Source: Ferrovaceae bacterium
Lineage (GTDB): Bacteria; Pseudomonadota; Gammaproteobacteria; Burkholderiales; Ferrovaceae
Reading direction: 5' to 3'
Assembly: GCA_027457225.1 (NCBI GenBank)
Contig: DAIDTL010000004.1
Coordinates: 1-20,134 of the forward strand
Length of the DNA stretch: 20,134 nucleotides
The position numbers and the translations under genes were made by a program. This document shows, in pieces, positions 1 through 7,519 of the stretch (the first letter of the stretch is position 1; each line of letters starts with the position of its first letter). Under the pieces are notes generated by a model, which saw only the letters and a program-made list of their open reading frames with translations, had not been told where the DNA came from and did no database searches.

Positions 1-514
1 GGGTATCCTTGTTGGCCTTTGGCCCGATTCCAATGGGCATCACATTGACCTTGTGTGTGGATTCTGCTTTTCTGCAATCCACTGCCACGGAGTGCCAGTC
101 GTCCGTGGACTCGCCATCTGACAATAACATGATGATAGGGCGTTTATAGGGGACACCAGCGCTTCTCATCTGGGATTTCTGGGACTCAATTTCATCGAGG
201 GCACATTTCATGGCGGCACCGATGGGCGTCATGCCACCAGCCACCAGTTCCTTCGGAGAAAAATCCATCGCATCCGTCCAGTCCCCCATGATCTCCACAT
301 TGTTATCCCCGCCAAATGCGATGACCAGGATCCGTCCACACCGTGCCGTGATGGGATCGTCCTTCAGCTCGGAGGCCAGTGTTTTAAGACCATCATTCAG
401 CAAGTTGATCTTGTTTTCCTCTGACATGCTGCCGGAGCAGTCCAGAACAAGCACCAGGGGAGCTCGCTCTTCACTGTTATCGATCAAGGCCACATAAGGG
501 ATAATATTGCTCAT
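1..514 (-). CDS. TerY-like von Willebrand factor A (VWA) domain protein, 3' end outside window
   Basis: Partial gene read on the minus strand from an ATG at 514; 171 residues are visible and no stop is reached. The MIDAS metal site is complete in the visible part: DCSGS at residues 25-29, the Thr of GGMT at residue 96 and the Asp of LLSDGE at residue 133. This is the arrangement of TerY-type VWA proteins, small cytoplasmic Mg2+-binding proteins often found with tellurite-resistance/TerD-type genes or with a kinase and phosphatase. There is no signal peptide. A GAGG ribosome binding site lies about 8 bases before the ATG. The 3' neighbours lie beyond the edge, so a ter-type cluster cannot be confirmed. 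Family call is firm; the biological role is unknown. Confidence 0.85.
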   Translation of the reverse strand, partial: MSNIIPYVALIDNSEERAPLVLVLDCSGSMSEENKINLLNDGLKTLASELKDDPITARCGRILVIAFGGDNNVEIMGDWTDAMDFSPKELVAGGMTPIGAAMKCALDEIESQKSQMRSAGVPYKRPIIMLLSDGESTDDWHSVAVDCRKAESTHKVNVMPIGIGPKANKDT

Positions 515-780
515 TTTAATTCCTCACTCTAGTTTGATTGAATACCTGCTAATTGGTGGGGAGAACCAAACTGTGGATAAGTCTACCTCAGTGGGCGAAA
601 AAATTGTTTCGGAGTGTAAGATTATGGCCGCCAGGCACCTACCGGGTTTGTAGGGGAGTTATGGGTCAACGTGTTGATTCGTCACAAAATCCAGTCCGTT
701 TATAACAAATCTCGGGTTTAGAACCTCTTGAGGAATTTTTAGGGGACGTTAAGCTATACTGGGAAACCAGAGGAATCCCT
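515..780. promoter_or_regulatory. Divergent intergenic region between VWA gene and MBL-fold hydrolase
   Basis: 266 bases without a credible gene. It must hold promoters for both flanking genes. On the plus strand a good -10, TATACT, lies at 755-760, 21 bases before the ATG at 781, without a convincing -35, which suggests an activated promoter. A short dyad TCAAC-GT-GTTGA lies at 666-677, and a weak stem CCTAC/GTAGG at 638-654. No terminator-like hairpin is seen. Confidence 0.4.
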
Positions 781-1746
781 ATGACGTTCTATCGTCGGCT
801 TATCTGCTGCCTGGCCCTGGCCCTGGCCTTTGCCACGCTCCTGTCCACTGTTGCACATGCCGGCGCTCCGCTGATGAAGACCCAGGCGCCAGGCTATTAC
901 CGCATGATGCTTGGCGATTTCGAGGTGACTGCGCTATCGGATGGGACCATAGCGCTGCCCGTGGGCAAGTTGCTTGGCAATACAACCCCGGCCAGGATTG
1001 AAAGGGCACTGGCAAACGCGTATCTCAAGGATCCTGTCGAGACATCCGTCAACGGTTATCTGGTCAATACCGGTTCCAGGCTGGTATTGATTGATACAGG
1101 CGCAGGCACACTCTTCGGCCCCACGCTTGGTAACCTTATTGCCAATCTGAAGGCCTCAGGTTACCAACCGGAGCAGATTGACGAAATTTACATAACGCAC
1201 ATGCATCCCGACCACGTCGGCGGTCTCATGATCGGCGGAAAACCTGCTTTTCCCAATGCGACGGTGCGTGCGGATCAGCGCGAAGCAGACTTCTGGTTGA
1301 GCCAGGCCCACATGGATGCTGCATCGAAGGAGGCGAAAACTTCCTACCAGGGAGCGATGGAATCTCTCAATCCTTACGTCGCCGCAGGAAAATTCAAGCC
1401 ATTTATTGGGGACACGGAACTCATTCCCGGTATTAAAGCCGTTGCCAGCCCGGGCCACACTGTGGGGCACACCACCTACATGATCGAAAGTAATGGTCAA
1501 AAGCTTGTACTGTGGGGAGATTTAATGCACGTGGCGGCGGTACAGTTTGCCGATCCATCGGTGGTGATGAAGTTCGATACCGATTCAGAAGCCGCCTCAA
1601 TAGAGCGTAAGAAGGCTTTCGCTGATGCTGCCAAACAAGGTTACCGGGTCGCAGGAGCACACCTTGCATTTCCCGGGATAGGGCACTTGCGAGCCAACGC
1701 CGGCAGCTATACATGGGTGCCGGCGAATTATTCTTCGCTGCGTTGA
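781..1746 (+). CDS. Exported metallo-beta-lactamase-fold metallohydrolase
   Basis: 321 residues. The first about 27 residues form a Sec signal peptide (RR, long hydrophobic core, AHA cleavage region), so the mature enzyme is probably periplasmic. The zinc-binding signature THMHPDHVGG is at residues 139-148 (H140, H142, D144, H145), with further expected ligands in SPGHTVGH, the Asp of WGDLMH, and a late His. This is the class B / lactonase-like MBL fold, which covers quorum-signal lactonases, phosphodiesterases and other hydrolases; the substrate cannot be read from sequence. An AGAGGA ribosome binding site precedes the ATG. The stop is only 17 bases before the preferred kup start, so the two may be cotranscribed. 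Confidence 0.88.
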   Translation: MTFYRRLICCLALALAFATLLSTVAHAGAPLMKTQAPGYYRMMLGDFEVTALSDGTIALPVGKLLGNTTPARIERALANAYLKDPVETSVNGYLVNTGSRLVLIDTGAGTLFGPTLGNLIANLKASGYQPEQIDEIYITHMHPDHVGGLMIGGKPAFPNATVRADQREADFWLSQAHMDAASKEAKTSYQGAMESLNPYVAAGKFKPFIGDTELIPGIKAVASPGHTVGHTTYMIESNGQKLVLWGDLMHVAAVQFADPSVVMKFDTDSEAASIERKKAFADAAKQGYRVAGAHLAFPGIGHLRANAGSYTWVPANYSSLR

Positions 1747-1763
1747 CACTACAATTGCCAGAC

Positions 1764-3629
1764 ATGGGGCGCACAGAAAGCAAACCAGGTCTCGGCGTAA
1801 TGGGACTGTCGGCACTCGGAATCGTTTTTGGCGATATCGGGACGAGTCCGCTTTATACCCTCAAAACCATTCTCAACATGACAGGTGGCATGCCTGCTCC
1901 ATATGTTGTCCTGGGATCACTTTCGCTGATTTTGTGGACGCTCATTATTGTTACCTCCGTGAAGTATGTGGGCTTTGCGATGAGGGTCGATAATGACGGG
2001 GAAGGAGGTGTTCTCGCCCTGATGTCCTTGTTGGCAGTCAAGAAACACCAGAGACCGACTATTGTTGCTATCGGACTATTTGGGGCAGCACTGATTTATG
2101 GCGATGGAGCAATCACTCCGGCCATCTCGGTACTTTCCGCGCTTGAAGGGTTAAATATCGCCGCACCGGTTTTGAAACCCTATGTCCTACCAGCCACAGT
2201 GGCGGTTCTTGTTGCACTCTTTGCGATACAACCTCTTGGCACAGCACAAATCGGCAGGGCATTTGGCCCGATTATGGGTGCTTGGTTTCTCGCAATTGCG
2301 ATCCTCGGCATATGGGGGATTTCCAGACATCCGGCTGTCCTGGCCGCCCTGAACCCAATCTACGGCATTCGTTTTCTCTTCTCAAATGGGCTCACGAGCT
2401 TTCTCGTCTTGGGCGGTGTCTTCCTGTGCGTGACGGGCGCGGAGGCCCTCTATGCAGATATGGGGCATTTCGGCCCCCGTCCTATCAGGCTCGCTTGGTC
2501 AGCCATAGTACTGCCAAGCCTGGCGTTGAATTATGCCGGGCAATCCGCGATCGTCCTCGACGGTGCGTCAACTACCGATAATATTTTTTATCAGTTGTGC
2601 CCAGAGTCTGTCCTGATCCCATTCATTGCCTTGGCGACGATTGCAACCATTATCGCCAGCCAATCAATTATTACCGGCGCATTCTCGATGACCCGGCAGG
2701 CAATCCAGCTTGGCTGGTTACCTCGTCTGCGGATCACTCAGACCTCTGCGAAAGGTTACGGGCAAATCTATGTCGGAATCATCAATTGGTTGCTTATGAT
2801 TGCTACAGTTGGCCTGGCGTTGTTCTTTGGCAAGTCTGACAACCTGGCTGCAGCCTACGGTATCGCCGTTTCGCTAACCATGTTAATGACCTCTGTATTG
2901 CTTTTCATTGCCATGCGCGAGATTTGGGGCTGGAACCTGCTCGCAAGCGGAACGGTTGCCGGCATTTTTCTTTGCATTGATACGAGTTTTTTCATTGCAA
3001 ACCTCACGAAGATCGCCGATGGCGGCTACTTCCCTTTGCTTCTGGCCAGCCTGATTTATGGGGCTATGTGGATATGGCATAGCGGGTCGACAGCTGTTGT
3101 AAAAATCCTTAGCGAGCGAGTTATTCCAGCTAAGGAGTTTCTCGAGTCTGTCGTGACCCGTAAAATTCCACGGGTTCCTGGCACTGCTGTCTTTCTGACC
3201 AGGACATTGTTCGAAACACCACCAATCATGATTTGGCATGTTCTGCATAACCGTGCATTGCATGAGTCTCTTATTGCGCTCACCGTTGTGTCAGAGTCTG
3301 TTCCATGGATCGAGAATTCCGGACGCTTGTCATTGATGGAAGTTGGACCAGGTTTCTGGCGTGCGACAGCAAGATATGGATTTATGGAGAGACCGAACAT
3401 TCCTGAGGTGCTTAAACACGCACTTGGACAGGGTTGCCGTATTCAAATTGACGATATAGTCTATTACGTCGGGCATGAAACCGTCCTTCACAGGGAAGAT
3501 GGTAAGGGCCTGCCTCACTGGGCTGAAGCGATCTTTGCCTGGATGGAAAGAAATGCGGTACACGTCACGGACTTTTTCAGACTACCCAGCGATGGGGTGG
3601 TCGAAATTGGACGACAGATCGCTATCTAA
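1764..3629 (+). CDS. kup: Kup-family low-affinity potassium uptake protein
   Basis: K+/H+ symporter of the inner membrane (KUP/HAK/KT family). I chose the ATG at 1764, giving 621 residues, close to the about 622 of E. coli Kup; an in-frame ATG at 1713 would add 17 residues and overlap the upstream gene by 34 bases. The family signature GDIGTSPL is at residues 23-30, followed by GDGAITPAISVLSALEG and about 12 hydrophobic segments up to roughly residue 440, then a soluble C-terminal domain of about 160 residues. No clear Shine-Dalgarno sequence precedes 1764, so translational coupling to the hydrolase gene just upstream is possible. Identification is secure; the start is moderately sure. Confidence 0.93.
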   Translation: MGRTESKPGLGVMGLSALGIVFGDIGTSPLYTLKTILNMTGGMPAPYVVLGSLSLILWTLIIVTSVKYVGFAMRVDNDGEGGVLALMSLLAVKKHQRPTIVAIGLFGAALIYGDGAITPAISVLSALEGLNIAAPVLKPYVLPATVAVLVALFAIQPLGTAQIGRAFGPIMGAWFLAIAILGIWGISRHPAVLAALNPIYGIRFLFSNGLTSFLVLGGVFLCVTGAEALYADMGHFGPRPIRLAWSAIVLPSLALNYAGQSAIVLDGASTTDNIFYQLCPESVLIPFIALATIATIIASQSIITGAFSMTRQAIQLGWLPRLRITQTSAKGYGQIYVGIINWLLMIATVGLALFFGKSDNLAAAYGIAVSLTMLMTSVLLFIAMREIWGWNLLASGTVAGIFLCIDTSFFIANLTKIADGGYFPLLLASLIYGAMWIWHSGSTAVVKILSERVIPAKEFLESVVTRKIPRVPGTAVFLTRTLFETPPIMIWHVLHNRALHESLIALTVVSESVPWIENSGRLSLMEVGPGFWRATARYGFMERPNIPEVLKHALGQGCRIQIDDIVYYVGHETVLHREDGKGLPHWAEAIFAWMERNAVHVTDFFRLPSDGVVEIGRQIAI

Positions 3630-3663
3630 CAATGCTCACAGGGCACTCAACCACATTAAATAC

Positions 3664-3678
3664 TTCTAACTATTAGAA
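3664..3678. promoter_or_regulatory. Perfect 15-bp dyad upstream of diguanylate cyclase gene
   Basis: TTCTAA-CTA-TTAGAA: six-base perfect arms around a three-base centre, 35 bases after the kup stop and 36 bases before the GTG at 3715. AT-rich, with no following T tract, so it reads better as an operator than a terminator. Function is inferred only. Confidence 0.35.
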
Positions 3679-3714
3679 CGCATCTATTCCGTTGTAATAT
3701 TGTGTTAGGGTTCG

Positions 3715-4578
3715 GTGCTTCATCAAAAAACGGTAATGGAGATGCAATTGCTTCAAAGTTTCTCAACGCCAGGAACTTACCCTCCGACAGCGGTATTTGT
3801 CGTCAGCTTGTTTATGATGGTTGTCATATTGACGCTGGATTTGCTTACCCCGCTCGATATTTATTTGCATGTGCTTTATGTTTTTCCGTTAGCGGCGATT
3901 GCGTTGAATTGCGAACGGCTGATCGCGGCTTTTATCGGGATTGCCCTGGCGCTGGTATTTCAGTTGACAGACTTTCTCTCACAGGGCCTACCTGTTTTGC
4001 CTCTTATTGTTGACATGCTTGTGTTTTTTGTGGCTGCCACGCTGGTTGTTTTCTTGGCCAGATCCGTACGCACAAATTATTTTGAAAATGTAGAACTTGC
4101 GACCACTGACTGGCTAACCGGATTGCATAATCGCCGAGGATTTGAGGCTATTGCCGACATGGAAATCGCGAGACAACAGCGCTATGGCGGCACATTTTCG
4201 TTGGCGCTTATCGATCTCGATCACTTTAAGGCTTTGAATGATTCGAGGGGGCATCACACAGGTGATGTGGCGTTGCAGAGTCTGGGCAAAATTCTACGAG
4301 AGAACACCCGGCAGTCTGATTCGATTGCACGTTTAGGCGGAGACGAGTTTGCCATTCTCATGCCTAACACTAAAACCGTGGACTGCATGTTCTATTGCCA
4401 GCAACTATTTTTTAAAATTAGGAATCGTTTGGCTGCCGACTCTTTCAATATCACCACAAGTATCGGTTGCACGACGATTGAGCAACCCCCTAAATCGGTG
4501 TCTGAGATATTGCAAAAAGTAGACAAAGCAATGTATGCCGCCAAAAAAGAGGGGAGGGATCGCGTGCACAGTTGTTGA
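3715..4578 (+). CDS. Membrane-bound diguanylate cyclase (GGDEF)
   Basis: 287 residues from a GTG at 3715; ATGs at 3736 and 3742 are alternative starts, none with a strong ribosome binding site. The N-terminal about 115 residues hold four hydrophobic segments and form a compact integral-membrane sensor, without a PAS or HAMP domain. A GGDEF domain follows: DWLTGLHNRR at 132-141, DLDHFKALND, and an intact GGDEF active site at 208-212. An inhibitory I-site RxxD (R199-Q-S-D202) lies five residues before GGDEF, so product feedback is expected. It makes c-di-GMP from two GTP at the inner membrane. No EAL domain is present. The stop overlaps the start of the next gene. Confidence 0.92.
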   Translation: MLHQKTVMEMQLLQSFSTPGTYPPTAVFVVSLFMMVVILTLDLLTPLDIYLHVLYVFPLAAIALNCERLIAAFIGIALALVFQLTDFLSQGLPVLPLIVDMLVFFVAATLVVFLARSVRTNYFENVELATTDWLTGLHNRRGFEAIADMEIARQQRYGGTFSLALIDLDHFKALNDSRGHHTGDVALQSLGKILRENTRQSDSIARLGGDEFAILMPNTKTVDCMFYCQQLFFKIRNRLAADSFNITTSIGCTTIEQPPKSVSEILQKVDKAMYAAKKEGRDRVHSC

Positions 4579-5156
4579 ATGACCTGCCGCTTTACAAGGG
4601 AATCCAACTGGCGGACGTGTGCCTTATTCGGTCGGCACAGGATGCAAGTGCGGCGCTGAAGGTGTTGATGGCAGCTGATGTCATTGGCTTCGATACCGAA
4701 TCGAAACCAACCTTTACCAAGGGCGAGGTATCAGATGGCCCGCATCTGGTCCAACTGGCTACTGATGACAAGGCGTATCTTTACCCAATCACCAATCGAC
4801 AGGCGCTAGATGGTTTGCGAGCAATTCTGGAGTCGCTGCAGGTGCTGAAGGTGGGGTTTGGTCTTCGCGACGATTTAAGGCGCCTGCAAAGCAAGCTGGA
4901 GATTTGTCCCGTTCATGTTCTTGATCTGGCGATCACTCTACGCCAGGAAAAGCGTGCAGATGTGGGGGCCAAGGCCGCAGTGGCCAGGTTTTTTGGCCAG
5001 CGCATGCAGAAATCCAAGAGGACAGCGACAACGAATTGGTCAAATCCGTTCTTGACTGAACGGCAAATGCTCTACGCTGCCAACGATGCACAGGTAGCGT
5101 TGCGAGTGTATCGGTCATGGCAACAAGTCAGCATAACAGCCCCGGTTCGAGGCTAA
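4572..5156 (+). CDS. DEDDy-type 3'-5' exonuclease domain protein (RNase D/WRN-exonuclease-like)
   Basis: 194 residues, a stand-alone exonuclease domain without the HRDC domains of true RNase D. The catalytic residues are visible: GFDTE (D41, E43), GFGLRDD (D100) and YAAND (Y168, D172), which defines the DEDDy subclass. It would degrade RNA or DNA from the 3' end using two metal ions. The N-terminal strand begins before any ATG, so the start must be a rare codon; TTG at 4572 (or 4575) overlaps the diguanylate cyclase stop (TGA 4576-4578). A strong purine-rich GGGAGGG lies at 4552-4558. This geometry points to translational coupling with the cyclase. Substrate unknown. Confidence 0.85.
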   Translation: MLNDLPLYKGIQLADVCLIRSAQDASAALKVLMAADVIGFDTESKPTFTKGEVSDGPHLVQLATDDKAYLYPITNRQALDGLRAILESLQVLKVGFGLRDDLRRLQSKLEICPVHVLDLAITLRQEKRADVGAKAAVARFFGQRMQKSKRTATTNWSNPFLTERQMLYAANDAQVALRVYRSWQQVSITAPVRG

Positions 5157-5160
5157 CCTT

Positions 5161-5598
5161 TCAGGTGTGCAGGGGATGCATCCAGACGAACAGTACCTGA
5201 CCTCGCGAATCTGCAAAGTGGGCGAGTTCGCCGAGTTCGCCGAGCATGGCGGCGATTGCCTCCTCTCCCCAGCCTTCAGACTCGAATTCTTCGGTCGCCG
5301 CCAGTTCGATGGCAACCTGGTCGAGTTGTTCCTCGTCGAGGTCAGCCAGACGGCCTGTCACCTCGTCCGGGATGCGCAGTACCAGAGCGCCTTCGACGTC
5401 GGAGACATAGACCGGTTCGTAACGAACAACCGCGTCATCGAACAGGTCGCCGGTCAGCACGATGTGCAGGGTTGCGATCTTTGCAGTGTCGAAATCGCGC
5501 AACTCAATGCCGTTCCACTCGTCGACCGGGTGCAACGATTCACCGATTGCTTCGACCTCGTCGTGTAGGGCGACGATGATGTTAGTCAGGATTCCCAT
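5161..5598 (-). CDS. Conserved-looking hypothetical acidic protein
   Basis: 145 residues, not recognised. It is strongly acidic, with runs such as DLDEEQLDQ and EEFESEGWGEE, no signal peptide, no membrane segment and no cysteine. Alternating strands and helices give the look of a small soluble cytoplasmic protein. AAGGA about 9 bases before the ATG at 5598 is a good ribosome binding site, which helps favour this strand over a plus-strand open frame in the same place. A 9-base tandem repeat near 5224-5243 (GTTCGCCGA twice) encodes the GELGELA segment. It ends 4 bases from the exonuclease stop (convergent). No function assigned. Confidence 0.7.
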   Translation of the reverse strand: MGILTNIIVALHDEVEAIGESLHPVDEWNGIELRDFDTAKIATLHIVLTGDLFDDAVVRYEPVYVSDVEGALVLRIPDEVTGRLADLDEEQLDQVAIELAATEEFESEGWGEEAIAAMLGELGELAHFADSRGQVLFVWMHPLHT

Positions 5599-5646
5599 GG
5601 TTATACGTCCTTATTTCTGGTGTCACGCCGGCGCCATGTGGTGGTA

Positions 5647-5685
5647 ATTATTGGATGCCTGCGCTGCATTGGAAACTCCAATAAT
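5647..5685. promoter_or_regulatory. Nested inverted repeats ATTGGA/TCCAAT between divergent genes
   Basis: ATTATTGGA at 5647-5655 is matched by TCCAATAAT at 5677-5685. Inside lies a second ATTGGA at 5668-5673, forming the tight dyad ATTGGA-AAC-TCCAAT at 5668-5682. Three copies of one hexamer within 39 bases of a 144-base divergent intergenic region look like an operator. The region lies 49-87 bases upstream of the acidic protein's ATG and 58-96 bases upstream of the GTG at 5743. No regulator is identified. Confidence 0.45.
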
Positions 5686-5742
5686 CATTAACGTTGTATC
5701 CTGGGCAGCAGCTATTAAAATCGTTGGGACTGCACAAGTTCA

Positions 5743-6267
5743 GTGAATACAAAACAGCCGATGAGTAAATGCCGCATAAATCGATATCAGCCTGGCTGGC
5801 GTGTAACGATCTGGGCCGGTTTAATTACCGGTACGTTGGTTGTGCTGATGCAAACTGTGCTCTGGCTGATTTTTACTGATGATTTCCCCGCCATCCTGTT
5901 CCGCGATACACGACTGACCGCGGCATTGGTGCTGGGCAGTTCAGTGTTATCACCGTCAGCCACATTCCTTCCCAGTGTCATGCTGACAGCCACGCTTATC
6001 CATTTCACAATTTCGATTGTTTATACCGCATTTGTGGCGGCACTTACCGCTCGACTTGATGCCAGCAAGGCACTTCTGGCAGGCCTTGGTTTTGGCATCG
6101 CACTTTACCTGCTCAATCTATACGGCTTTACGGCAATCTTTCCGTGGTTCGTACAGGCGCGAGGGTGGATTACTTTGATTACCCATGGGTTGTTCGGAGT
6201 AACGGCTGTTTTGGTATGCCGATGGCTGTATATCAGTAATGCGCGATCTGGACCAGGCGGGCATTGA
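5743..6267 (+). CDS. Small integral membrane protein, four predicted helices
   Basis: 174 residues from GTG 5743, or 168 from ATG 5761; no clear ribosome binding site for either. Hydrophobic segments lie at about residues 22-45, 75-103, 108-130 and 142-163. No catalytic motif or known transporter signature is seen; the fold resembles the many uncharacterised four-helix proteobacterial membrane proteins. Its last 35 bases overlap, tail to tail, the end of the SRPBCC gene on the minus strand, a real convergent overlap in which both reading frames look coding. Function unknown. Confidence 0.7.
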   Translation: MNTKQPMSKCRINRYQPGWRVTIWAGLITGTLVVLMQTVLWLIFTDDFPAILFRDTRLTAALVLGSSVLSPSATFLPSVMLTATLIHFTISIVYTAFVAALTARLDASKALLAGLGFGIALYLLNLYGFTAIFPWFVQARGWITLITHGLFGVTAVLVCRWLYISNARSGPGGH

Positions 6268-6709
6268 GCATGTGCGCCAGTGCTTCACCCCCCTGTTGCA
6301 TGACGGCGTTATGATTCCACCTGATGAATGGACGCGCAACCAGTGCCAGCAGGTTCATCCAGACTGGTGTGGTGCGTACCCACCATTCATATCGCACGAC
6401 AGTCACTGCCCCATCAGCGGTGAATGACCAACGACCCTTGCCTTCGACATCACCGCTGGCGATGCCATCGATGGCAGTTAGCGGGTCAATATGGCTAACG
6501 CAAATATCAAAAGTAAGGCGATACGGCAAGCGGCCCCTCCAGGAGTATCGCCGCACGTTGCCGATACCTTGGGCATCGCCAGGCGCAAGTTCCTCGACTC
6601 TCTCCACATTACGCCACCACTTTGGCCAGATCAGGGACTGGTAAATGGCTTCGCAAACTGCTTCGATGGGCGCTTCGATGCGCCATATGGTGAGAAAACG
6701 ATATTCCAT
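6233..6709 (-). CDS. SRPBCC (START/polyketide-cyclase-like) family protein
   Basis: 158 residues with the usual layout of the helix-grip fold: an N-terminal strand (EYRFLTIWRIEAPIEAVCEAI), the WPKWWRNVERVEEL stretch typical of SRPBCC proteins, a central antiparallel sheet and a long C-terminal helix from about residue 125 (RWNHNAVMQQGGEALAHML). Such proteins bind hydrophobic ligands in a cavity; ligand unknown. GAGGAG lies just before the ATG at 6709. The gene follows the PaiB-like gene by 50 bases on the same strand and probably shares its transcript. Confidence 0.82.
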   Translation of the reverse strand: MEYRFLTIWRIEAPIEAVCEAIYQSLIWPKWWRNVERVEELAPGDAQGIGNVRRYSWRGRLPYRLTFDICVSHIDPLTAIDGIASGDVEGKGRWSFTADGAVTVVRYEWWVRTTPVWMNLLALVARPFIRWNHNAVMQQGGEALAHMLNARLVQIAHY

Positions 6710-6759
6710 CTACTCCTCAACGGGCTTCGTGTATCCTCATATCTGATTCAGGAATCACG

Positions 6760-7413
6760 CTAAAGCGATCTGGTTGTGCGAAGGCGTTCCGCCACCATCT
6801 CAGCCAGGCCGAGATTTTGGTGGGCGTCGTTATCAGCACGTAGTCCTTCAACAACGCCAGTTCGATCAGCGTCAGGCCGGTTCTGGCTCATTTTCCACTT
6901 ACCTTCAATGCGCTTGATCGGAATTTCGAAACCAACAATTGCGCTTATTTGTGCCTCAATGAAGCTGCCTGGGGCATCGCCTACTTTCCATGGCTGAGTG
7001 CGCTTGTGTTCCTGCGAATTGGTGAGGTCCTCGAGTAATCGGCGCAACCAAGCCACATCCTCCACGATTTGTGGTTTACCCCAAGCGTGAACGGTAGCGT
7101 AGTTCCACGTGGGTACGACTTTGTGAGTCTCTTTTTTGCTTGGGTACCATGATGGGGTAATGTAACCCTGCTCACCCTGAAACACTACGAGGCACTCGGA
7201 CACGCGTCCTAGCTCATGCCAGTGCGAATTCGCCCTTGCCATATGGGCGCGAAGCGTGCCGCTTGTTCCTTCCTCAGCATAGACCAAAAATGGAACCGAT
7301 GAAGCCATGAGCCCGCCTGCCCCCCCGGTGATTATTATCCCCAGTGGATGCAGCCGTATCAAGCCATGCATGACTTCGATCCGGCTTTCGCGGAAGGAGG
7401 AAGGGATGTACAT
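6760..7413 (-). CDS. PaiB-family FMN-binding protein / putative negative regulator
   Basis: 217 residues, full length for the family. Recognisable stretches are MYIPSSFRE at the N terminus, SSVPFLVYAEEGTSGTLRAHMARAN (about residues 37-62), GYITPSWYPSK with VVPTWNYATVHAWG (about 83-112), and a C-terminal FEIPIKRIEGKWKMSQNR. These match the split-barrel flavin-binding PaiB proteins, originally described in Bacillus subtilis as affecting sporulation and protease genes; whether this one regulates anything is unproven. A GAGG ribosome binding site lies 7 bases before the ATG at 7413. It is divergent from the exported SRPBCC gene at 7520. Confidence 0.87.
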   Translation of the reverse strand: MYIPSSFRESRIEVMHGLIRLHPLGIIITGGAGGLMASSVPFLVYAEEGTSGTLRAHMARANSHWHELGRVSECLVVFQGEQGYITPSWYPSKKETHKVVPTWNYATVHAWGKPQIVEDVAWLRRLLEDLTNSQEHKRTQPWKVGDAPGSFIEAQISAIVGFEIPIKRIEGKWKMSQNRPDADRTGVVEGLRADNDAHQNLGLAEMVAERLRTTRSL

Positions 7414-7519
7414 GGGAAGCCTCTATATTGGTATAGTCGAAATGGTTGACGCCATTATTGGGTTACAGGGGGAAAATAATCCATGAATCTGCAACAGTTT
7501 ATAGGATTTAAAAGATGTC

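Noticed and set aside
5167..5568. Plus-strand open frame of 133 codons opposite the acidic protein gene
   Set aside because: No ribosome binding site, unusual composition, and fully covered by the minus-strand gene that has a good ribosome binding site; a mirror of the biased codons of that gene.
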